DNA of 64,000 bases from Doris montereyensis (lineage: Eukaryota; Mollusca; Gastropoda; Nudibranchia; Dorididae): the NCBI GenBank assembly GCA_037039925.1, contig JAXRKP010000037.1, forward strand, positions 399,501-463,500, written 5' to 3'. Each line of letters starts with the position of its first letter. Position 1 is the first letter of the stretch. The notes below the pieces were generated by a model. The model did not search any database. It saw nothing but the letters and a program-made list of their open reading frames with translations, and was not told where the DNA came from. Made by a program: the position numbers and the translations under genes. Of the stretch, positions 56,701 through 64,000 are shown piece by piece.

Positions 56701-59700
56701 AATTTCCCAAGATTATCACTAAGTCACACATATTTGATAGGAATGTTATCATGAAGCAAGTGAAAATCGCTGTAAAATAACGCGTATGTTTATAAATTAT
56801 CTTATGTCACAGGAAAGTAACTACCTCCATAAGTTCCCTCATTTGTGGATTATTCATGAGCATTGTCCTCATCATCTCTGGATTAGACATCATAGACTGT
56901 ACAAATGGATTATCCATTAACTGACGCATCATGTCAGGATTGCTCATCATCTGTACAAAGCACAGGCACAAAAAGAAGGGAATACAAAGTGAACAAAAAT
57001 AAACCGAACAGTAAACATTATAAAATGTAAATTGATATACTTAGCTCTCCTAAAAAAAAATACACTGTGAATGGCAAAAACTTTTAAAATGCACATAATA
57101 TAATGAAATTATGTTAAAAAGGGAGAAAAAACCCTGATGTGAATTGTTTTCACTCATGTTTACACTAGTACTAGTAAAAAAAGAAACATTTACAGAGTCA
57201 ACCTAAAGACAAGATCAGTTCAAATTCAAACTCCAAGTGTTGTAACAATTATACACCAACCTCTCTCTGCATGCGTTGCTGCATTTCCATGAAATTTGCT
57301 GATCCCATACCCAAGCCACTCAGTCCACCCAGACCTCCTATACCCCCAGACCTAGTGGAGTCTGAGAAACATCAGGTGTGCTGGGCTGATAAAGAAAAGA
57401 AAACAAACGTAAATGGTCCAAAATGTCATTTAGCTACTATAGAATGCAAATACAGTAGTGACCGCCTAAATGTCTGTTTCACCTAAATGCCCGCAATCTG
57501 AGTGAAACCGATTTTTTGCTATATAAATTGCCCCTCTAAATGCCCGTTTCAAAACCAACATTTTTGCCTAAATGCCCTGTTTTGTTTGCTTCCCAAACAC
57601 CGGGGCATTTAGGCGGTCACTGCTGTAGTAAAGTTGGAATCTGTAAACATCATTAGTATTATATATTTTTTAATGTATATAAAATTTTCTTACTGTGGCT
57701 TGCACCAAAATGATTCTAAACCTTCATGAAGCCACAAAATAAAAAAACCCCTAGCAAACATTTTTTTTAATGTTCAAAACATATACTGCCGGTAATATAT
57801 ATATATATATATATATATTACTTTAATGGTTTAGCGGCGTAAAAGAAACTATGTCAAATTTGTACTCATCGTATTGGCTTAGATCTGCATTATAGAGGTG
57901 AGTCGGAAGAAATCTATCCACAATCCCTTTCCTGAACCCCTACCCCCACATCATGGTGGGGATGGGGCAGGGGGCATTTAGGGTAAGGGATTGTGGATAA
58001 ATTTCTTCCATCTCACCTCTATATGTAGATCTATGTCAACACAGACAATGAGTACAAATTTGACCCATTTTTTTTTCACACTGCTTAAACTTAAAATTAC
58101 CATTCAATGTATTTATATTCATAAATAGGCAAGTTTTTAGCCCAGCAGTCTCGCAAAAATTTCATAATAAACCCTCCCACCAAAAAAAAAACACCCCTAC
58201 ACAACTACTTACAGCAGGCTGAGATCCACCTGTACTTGGTGGTGTAGGATCCTGCGATGTCTTGAAAAGACAGGGAATAAATTGGAAAAAGAGTCCACGT
58301 TTAATACACAACAATTGCGAACAGAAATCTTTAACAACCAACTTACAATCAATGAACAAAATTTAAATTTGGTTTTCATGCCTGCCTTAATTATTTCCTA
58401 AGTTGAAACTGAAACTATCCCAAAGTATCAATTAGTGTTACGTCTGGATTTGAGTTATCAATATCAAAGGTAGGAAGTATGTTACCTTTGTCCTCTTTTT
58501 AAAAAGATTAAGATAGATTTATAGGCCATATCCCTGCACAAGTGCAGGCTCACCGACTACACATCATTTATTCCCCAGCTGGTTATTTCATTCAAAAGTC
58601 ATTGACCCTGTTACCTCCCTTGGGAGTGTACAGTACAGCAACCTGTTAGGCAAGTCAAGCAAGGAAAATAGAGTGAAGTACCTTTTCTTAGTTGTGAAAA
58701 AAAAATAAAAAATCGGCTAGCTATGGGTTTTGGGTAGTGTTGTCGCAACCAAAAACTCACAACACTACGGTTTTACTACTTAACGCCTCTTGCAAGACCC
58801 TTGCTCAGGCTATAAAACAAGTCTTTGATACTACTATTCCAATACATAACATATACTCCACAAATATTTAATGTTTCAAATGGATATCACTAGACCTTCA
58901 AATGATAAGGGCAATCAATTAAAATGTAAAAGCAACATACCCTGTTTGGAGATTTTATGACTAGATGAACTGTTAAACCATTTTTTATGCCATGCTGTTC
59001 CAGAGAATCATCATCTTTGAGGATTTTTCCAGCAAATATGATACACAACTGTTCATAGGGCGCATTGAATTTTTTCTGAATCTCCTCTTTCAGCTGTGGA
59101 TTATTAAGGTAGAATTGTTTTAAATAAAATGAGCAATTGATTACATTTCAATTAACTTAGATACCGATATTCGTCATTTTGTCATTATTGAGAGCCATGC
59201 ATTGTAACCTTCACTCTCACATCTTCATATAAAAACCTGATTCTGTTTCATTTAAGTAGAAGGAAGCGCAATTTTATGTAACACAGTCAACAAATGTGAA
59301 CAAAATACACGCAAAATAAAAAAACCCAATAACAAACAAAAGAAAGACATACTAAAACAAAATAAGCTGTATTTTTTTCCCAAACGGAAAATATCATAGT
59401 ATGCTATTAGTTTCCAATTTTGTCTTTCCCCAGCATACACACAAACTTAGATAAAGCCTGCACACTACATCCGGTAGGCCTGGGCGCTACCCAAGCCATT
59501 ACTCCAGACCAACAAATACAGGGCTTTGAGGCGTTTTATTCAAATCTGACCACAATCTCGAGACCAGAGGTGATGAATACTAACTCCGTCTTGATACCAA
59601 CATAGACTGTTACTACTTTGCTTTGATGAGGAATTTTCTGGCCTGCATGGGCTTTAACGATTTGAAATAGAGTGGAAAAAATAATAGTTGAAACAATCAT

Positions 59701-62700
59701 GACAATCATGAGACAAAATTCTATTTAAGAAAAGCTTAATGATTACACTTGAATCTGTGTGTGTGTTGTGCCCGAGGTAAGAGAATTACAGAAGCACAGA
59801 ACACACAGGGACTGCGCTCCCACTGGGACTACCACAAATCGCCTAGCAACCCCCCCCCCCCTCTTTTCAGTGGCCTACTTAATTTTTAAAATTTTCTAAA
59901 ACAATTACGGTGAAACTGGAACAGTAAGCACTTCTGTAACATGTCTCGCCATCTTTACTCTATCTTGTGAATGAAATGAGTGTGATTGACGAAAGAGGTC
60001 GGAATCTTAGATTTATCGATTTCTGCTTTCGCATTTCCTGGACAATCGTTGAAAAAAACCCAACCAAAAAGACATACGGTTTCACAAAAATGGGACCCAA
60101 TGATAACTTGAACTCTTCAATTAATGTTCCTCAAAGTCTAATTGATGAATCTTCTTAACACATGTATAGCTTTGACATGATATAAAAAACATAATATTGT
60201 GAAATTTGCTTTCAAAATATTTTTTTGGGTGTGAACGTCAATCCAGACAGCTTTTTAATAAGTCCCTTTTCACCTTAAGGTAGGTGAGGTGAATTCTGTT
60301 TTCTTTAATTCCATGTGGAAGAGAATTGTTTTAAAGAAAATTTGGCGAGTCTAAATATTTTTTATCTTTTGCAGTGATCACGTGAGGGAGGTTTCAGATT
60401 TTCGTTATTATGTAACAACTGATGTCTACAAATGAACACACATTAAGAGCTGAAAAAAACAGTTGAAAAATACGAGAAGCGCCGACTGTGAAAGAAAACG
60501 TATTCCTACCACCATATATTCTGTAAAAGACACGAAAAAAATCATAGGTAACTCTAAATGAGAGTGAGAATACCATGAGACTACTGGCTGTCTGAGACCT
60601 CATGGTCGGACAAAAATATTTTTTTTTAGATCTGAGATCTAATAACGGTAATATTGCGTCGAGCTATTGTCTCGTAGTTCATCGCGTGTAAGCCTATTGG
60701 GAAATCATGAAATTTTTGTTTTTAAACCAATATTTTGTTTTTGGATTACTTACGGCCATGTGCTTACGGCCATGTGCTTACGGCCATGCAAAAATGTAGA
60801 CGATGATCGGACATCAGAAAGGAGACTGTGATCAGGTTAGATTCTGAGACCGTTCAGGTTAGATTCTATTTGCATTAGCAAAACCTGCTTTGGCTTATCG
60901 TTGAAACTTATGTAAAGAAGTCCGGCAATCAATAGGCTTTCATGATTTATTATTTCTAATAAATAAAGACAAGATAATTGGCAATACGGGAGGTTTAGAA
61001 GTCCATTACAATGATAGTGACTTTACGTCTCCACTATGCACAGAACACAATATTACTAAAAACGCATTTCAACGAGAGAGAGAGAGAAAATAATACTAAT
61101 AGCACAGGTTCAAGTAGAGTTCAAGATCAAAGCTACCGCTCCCATCCCGTCCCGTATTCTTAAGCAATTATCGATCGATAAAGACAAGTTTGTGCTAGTC
61201 TAGTGGGGCGCTCTATGTGACTGTAGATAGTTAGAGGTGGGGGTGAGTGATGACGGGAGTAGCGGAGAAGTGATGATGGGGGGGGCTCGCACGGGGAGAA
61301 AGGAATAATTGTCCCAAAGCGCTTTCTTTTCAGGGTTTTGTTGCTGGTGCATCTCTCTCTTTCTCTCTCTCTCTCTATTGGCAAATATCGGTCTTTACTA
61401 TCGCATCCTTCGTTAAAAATTATTTTTAAAATTTTTGAGCAGAAAAACGATAAACCCGTAACACGTAATAAGGTGAAACGGAAAAAAACAAAAGGCATTG
61501 GTTTTCATTTTTCATGTCCACACGATCCGGATCAGTCATCTGATTAGGTGTCGGGAAACACAAACACAGACTTCACATCTTTTGAGAATAGGGAAAAGTC
61601 AGAAACTCTCAAACCAGATCGTTACTCACTAAATAAAAATTCGACGGACGCAGAGCAGTTCACGTAACATCTGGCGTTGGACCTAGAATTTTCACAGTTA
61701 TTTGACTGAAAAACATGACTTTTAAAAGCTAATTTACTTGCTCCACAGTCCTTTGCTATCTCTTAAAGTCATATATCTGGAACATGTTCTAAGCTTTAAC
61801 ATGGTATATAACACTTGTAAAAAATATAACATGTATATTTTGACAAAAGAGGGAAATGGGGATGGACCAAAACCTGCCATACTCTATTATCTAGCAACAG
61901 CACAGTAGATGATCGACCAAATAGCGGAAGTCTGGCAGCTATGGTGAATGCACGAGGTGGTCTTGAGGTATTCATCAAAGTGGATGTACTCAAATAACGC
62001 GACTATAGAAGACGGTAGTTGGTAATACAAAAGCCTGTTTTTACACATATGGCCACCTGTACGTGGCACCAAAAGGACAGGGTTTTTTATGGTATGAAAG
62101 TGTATTTCAGGAAAGAGCTATGAACATCCATAATACTGTGTAGACCAACAAGTCTGTTTCACAAACAACATGAAACACATCCTTCGCAAGATCCCTAGAA
62201 ATCTTTTAATGAGCAAAAGTCGACCCCAACCCCGCATCCTGAAAATCAAGTAAAACCAAACGGCAAGGGTTATCATATAGATTATATCATCACCATGTAA
62301 GCTTTATCCCCAATTCCCTCAAAATTGCAGGTTAGCTTCTAGTCTATGATAAATATATTTATTTAATAGAACATTTCTGATTTTAACTTCGAAAGATTTA
62401 ATCAGGCCTGAGCTGAACTGATCTTTTATATTAGAGAAAGTGGGAAGAAGATATAAAAGAAGTATTCACACCAAGAATTTTAATTTGCAAGGAATGAAAC
62501 AGAAAATATCAGGACATGGTAGCTTAGAGAACGATCATTTCGGGCATCTAAACCCATGCATCGGAAGGTAGAATGGGAACTGATAAAGAAAGAAATCATG
62601 ATCTTTTAGTTGATTGGTTACAAAAACATTTTGAAACAATTATAGACCCCATTCAATAAGTTTATCATGGTCATTAAAATTCCAATTATAAAACATCAGC

Positions 62701-63213
62701 AATATTCCAGTCTACATAGACTAGATCTAGAAGAGTAGTCTAGATGATTCCATCAACTGTGTCAATTCAGCAAACTCATTCCATTGCAATGCAGATTTAG
62801 ATATAGATTAGAAGATCTAATGTTTACCCCCATTATGATAGTTTAATTTTCGTGTAAATTTTAACAATGTTCGCAAATATGCAAGAGGCGCTATTGTGAA
62901 GATAAGAAAGATAAGCATTAAGAACTTTCTGGAAAGTGAGATCGTAAATCAATAAAAGTCAGTGATGATTGTCAGCGATATCATGGTGTTGAGATTGTAT
63001 ACTCAGGTGACCGGCCATGGTTTCAATGGAACTGCCCAAACTATGGCAGTAAATTCAATAAGAACTTAGAGAAATCAAATTATTTATTAACAAATGGATT
63101 ACCTGTCGGACTGATCCTCCGATTTTCACTTCAACATTGTGTTTTTCTTTTGGAGTTTTAACAGTTATGGTCAAAACATCCGATTTCACAGACTCACTGC
63201 TATTCTCCGCCAT
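50667..63213 (-). CDS. UBQLN: Ubiquilin (UBL-UBA proteasome shuttle), 14 exons, complete
   Basis: Ubiquilins carry ubiquitinated and misfolded proteins to the proteasome: the UBL binds the proteasome, the UBA binds ubiquitin, and the STI1-type middle binds hydrophobic clients. Exons in transcript order: 63103-63213, 58941-59093, 58213-58260, 57261-57385, 56825-56950, 56503-56631, 55714-55840, 55089-55234, 54079-54218, 53252-53335, 52814-52929, 52066-52317, 51263-51347, 50667-50728. They give about 568 residues against 589 in human UBQLN1. Visible parts: UBL ([33 protein letters not shown]), Met/Asn-rich STI1 blocks ([40 protein letters not shown]), a Ser/Thr-rich linker, and a UBA with an MGF loop ([20 protein letters not shown]). 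Exons of 125, 146 and 252 bp each need one more base to stay in frame, always in a homopolymer. The single gene does not tell which vertebrate paralogue it is closest to. Confidence 0.95.
51025..51230 (-). mobile_element. SINE family 2, diverged
   Basis: Plus strand gtgtgatctgcatacagaat and gattcacctaccaggatcag are the reversed body. In ubiquilin intron 13, just before exon 14 in transcript order. Confidence 0.65.
51263..51347 (-). CDS. UBQLN: Ubiquilin exon 13 (UBA, first part)
   Basis: Reads [20 protein letters not shown] then EDREANMR; matches human [20 protein letters not shown]. Acceptor tccatag, donor AGGG|gtaagt. Confidence 0.95.
52066..52317 (-). CDS. UBQLN: Ubiquilin exon 12 (Ser/Thr-rich linker), one base short
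   Basis: A Thr/Ser run ([20 protein letters not shown]...) leads to [20 protein letters not shown] then [14 protein letters not shown]. The four-C run at 52169-52172 needs five to connect the two frames. Donor CTG|gttagt is weak but set by phase. Confidence 0.85.
52814..52929 (-). CDS. UBQLN: Ubiquilin exon 11
   Basis: Reads [20 protein letters not shown] then [18 protein letters not shown]; matches human [20 protein letters not shown]. Confidence 0.96.
53252..53335 (-). CDS. UBQLN: Ubiquilin exon 10
   Basis: 28 codons: [20 protein letters not shown] then MLPNLVTQ; matches human [20 protein letters not shown]. Confidence 0.95.
54079..54218 (-). CDS. UBQLN: Ubiquilin exon 9 (second STI1 region)
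   Basis: Reads [46 protein letters not shown]; matches human [20 protein letters not shown]. Confidence 0.97.
54385..55015 (+). mobile_element. LINE reverse transcriptase fragment, third family, in ubiquilin intron 8
   Basis: Broken frames read [35 protein letters not shown] and [18 protein letters not shown], a familiar order for the post-catalytic region of non-LTR RTs. A short sequence (accctactccctctatgact) is duplicated at about 54743 and 54777. Confidence 0.65.
55089..55234 (-). CDS. UBQLN: Ubiquilin exon 8, one base short
   Basis: Starts ENVQQGR and continues [20 protein letters not shown]. The five-T run at 55211-55215 (A run in sense) needs six to keep frame. The PLPNPW signature is conserved. 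Confidence 0.9.
55714..55840 (-). CDS. UBQLN: Ubiquilin exon 7
   Basis: Reads [20 protein letters not shown] then [20 protein letters not shown]; matches human [20 protein letters not shown]. Phase 1 donor ACAG|gtgagt. Confidence 0.96.
56503..56631 (-). CDS. UBQLN: Ubiquilin exon 6 (STI1 block)
   Basis: 43 codons: [43 protein letters not shown]. Nearly identical to vertebrate ubiquilins. Confidence 0.97.
56825..56950 (-). CDS. UBQLN: Ubiquilin exon 5 (STI1 block)
   Basis: 42 codons: [42 protein letters not shown]. Matches human [20 protein letters not shown]. Confidence 0.96.
57261..57385 (-). CDS. UBQLN: Ubiquilin exon 4, one base short
   Basis: Starts [14 protein letters not shown] and ends [20 protein letters not shown] then QRMQRE. 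The five-C run at 57343-57347 (G run in sense) needs six to join the halves. Human has GLGGLGGLAGLSSLG here. Confidence 0.88.
57453..57625. mobile_element. 173-bp TA-flanked MITE (Tc1/mariner or pogo type)
   Basis: Ends CAGTAGTGACCGCCTAAATG and, reversed, CAGCAGTGACCGCCTAAATG, flanked by TA at 57451-57452 and 57626-57627. Internal copies of taaatgcccg. In ubiquilin intron 3. Confidence 0.8.
57853..58064. mobile_element. 212-bp palindromic foldback element
   Basis: Near-symmetrical arms of about 90-100 bp: gtcaaatttgtactca at the left and its reverse complement at the right, and gaggtgagtcggaagaaatc against gatttcttcc-type sequence inside. Ubiquilin intron 3. Confidence 0.75.
58213..58260 (-). 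CDS. UBQLN: Ubiquilin exon 3 (linker)
   Basis: 16 codons [16 protein letters not shown] between acceptor ttcaag and donor GCT|gtaagt. Low-complexity linker after the UBL; supported by splice sites and phase. Confidence 0.8.
58515..58795 (-). repeat. dispersed repeat R4
   Basis: Contains gtgtacagtacagcaacctg and actcacaacactacggtttt; shorter middle. In ubiquilin intron 2. Confidence 0.6.
58941..59093 (-). CDS. UBQLN: Ubiquilin exon 2 (UBL C-terminal part)
   Basis: 51 codons: [51 protein letters not shown]. Matches human [17 protein letters not shown]. Confidence 0.96.
60749..60789. repeat. 14-bp tandem repeat, 3 units
   Basis: Units cttacggccatgtg, period 14, in ubiquilin intron 1. A nearby gttagattct-type duplication is at 60836-60870. 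Confidence 0.85.
62434..62600 (+). mobile_element. LINE 3' fragment, ubiquilin intron 1
   Basis: 5'-truncated copy of the 3' end seen at 34400-34565 (gagaaagtgggaagaagata, catttcgggcatctaaaccc), ending gataaagaaagaaa. Confidence 0.75.
63103..63213 (-). CDS. UBQLN: Ubiquilin exon 1 (start, UBL N-terminus)
   Basis: ATG at 63213-63211, [20 protein letters not shown] then [17 protein letters not shown], donor CAG|gtaatc. It is the first ATG ahead of the UBL beta strand and the leader is typical in length. Confidence 0.95.
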
Positions 63214-63369
63214 CTTGATATGTCACAATTTTGATGCAGTTATGAACACTGGGAAGGCTGACTTCCGGGTCACCGACGTAAAAACTTGCTTTTTATTTTA
63301 TGCATACGTTGTGTCAACTATCATTGTGGTAGAATATAAAATTCGAAGAATATTTATGACAATTTCATA

Positions 63370-63785
63370 CTAGCTGCCTCTAAAACTGCTCTATGCGGTT
63401 TGATGGATACCAATAGTAAAGTGAATACATCTACTTTCCTTTTATGCAAGCTTTTTTTGTTGAGTTAAATTCAAGACGATATCCCGTGGTAGATTATTTT
63501 CTTACTTTTGAAGATAATACATTTAATGAAATGTTTGATCAAGCAATTGCATTTAAAGAGAGGCGTTTTGGAAGAGATACTGACGCAAATATTAATCCGT
63601 TTGATTATAGAGATTATTGAAGTTAGTAATCAATCTGCTGATATTAAGGGTGGTATTACTGATATTACAGCTCAGATAACTTTTGATAAAACAACAGAAA
63701 AAAATTTGAAACATATGCTATAATTGTTTCTGATCGCATAATACAATTTCAAAGTGATGGAAGTAAAATGGAAATTATACAATAA
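63370..63785 (+). pseudogene. unrecognised decayed coding-like stretch
   Basis: Three overlapping frames each give protein-like rather than random composition: LAASKTALCGLMDTNSK near 63371, FEDNTFNEMFDQAIAFKERR near 63500, and FQSDGSKMEII before a TAA near 63785. Stops and frame changes separate them. I do not recognise the family. It starts about 160 bp upstream of the ubiquilin start codon on the opposite strand. It could be a mobile-element or virus-derived remnant, or chance. Confidence 0.3.
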
Positions 63786-64000
63786 ATATTAACTTAAAAT
63801 AATTAAACTTAAATATATATTTATAATGTAGTGAAGTATTTACCTTGGTTTAGAGTGATTTTACAACATACTTTATTTATATTATAATTTAATCATCCCC
63901 TCATATACCGTTTTTATTCCATTTTCACTTATCTATTATTTATTTATTAAATGTTGAATAAATAGTTCAAATAGTCTCTAAAAAGTGGCGCTCTTTAGTC

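Larger units (their letters stand above)
59094..63102. other. ubiquilin intron 1 (4 kb)
   Basis: Contains a poly-C run near 59850, the 14-bp tandem repeat, GA and TC short tracts (61075, 61353) and the LINE stub 62434-62600. ORFs here are short and without family resemblance. Confidence 0.6.

Overview
This is an animal genome window, most likely from a mollusc and perhaps a heterobranch gastropod; that placement is a tentative inference. The evidence is three intron-rich conserved metazoan genes, GT-AG introns crowded with retroelements, several tRNA-derived SINE families, RT-bearing LINEs, Penelope-like fragments, a TTAA-flanked DNA transposon family, long (TC)n tracts and many TAGATC-type motifs. 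All gene identities rest on reading the translations against remembered family sequences; no search was run.

Layout. (1) 569-20241, minus strand: the N-terminal half (about 684 codons, 17 exons) of FANCI, the Fanconi anemia ID2-complex subunit; the gene runs off the left edge. (2) 20242-23674: a divergent intergenic interval holding a LINE 3' fragment, a perfect 42-bp-arm hairpin and two long (TC)n tracts. (3) 23675-44714, plus strand: complete CLP1, an RNA 5'-kinase and 3'-end-processing factor, in 13 exons including a 28-nt micro-exon. (4) 44715-50666: a convergent intergenic interval with repeats and candidate poly(A) signals. (5) 50667-63213, minus strand: complete ubiquilin in 14 exons, with UBL, Met/Asn-rich STI1-type repeats and UBA. 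(6) 63214-64000: upstream flank with an unrecognised decayed coding-like stretch.

The three genes act in different pathways (DNA crosslink repair, RNA processing, proteasomal shuttling). They look like ordinary neighbours, not a functional cluster. CLP1 and FANCI are head to head, CLP1 and ubiquilin tail to tail.

The introns carry most of the mobile DNA. A LINE occurs as two long broken copies (17152-20035 minus; 32353-34565 plus) and several 3' stubs, and has a tandem array in its 5' region. A piggyBac-like non-autonomous family has copies at 1002-2017 and 10511-12839. There are at least three tRNA-derived SINE families, several terminal-inverted-repeat or foldback elements, and Penelope-like ends with a hammerhead-like core.

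Notable points: two FANCI exon edges are tandemly copied into the adjacent intron, one of them as a donor-site array that is in frame. The FANCI ubiquitin-acceptor lysine and SQ cluster appear conserved. Six single-base frame disruptions lie inside otherwise well conserved exons of all three genes, four of them in homopolymers, which points to indel errors in the sequence rather than pseudogenes.
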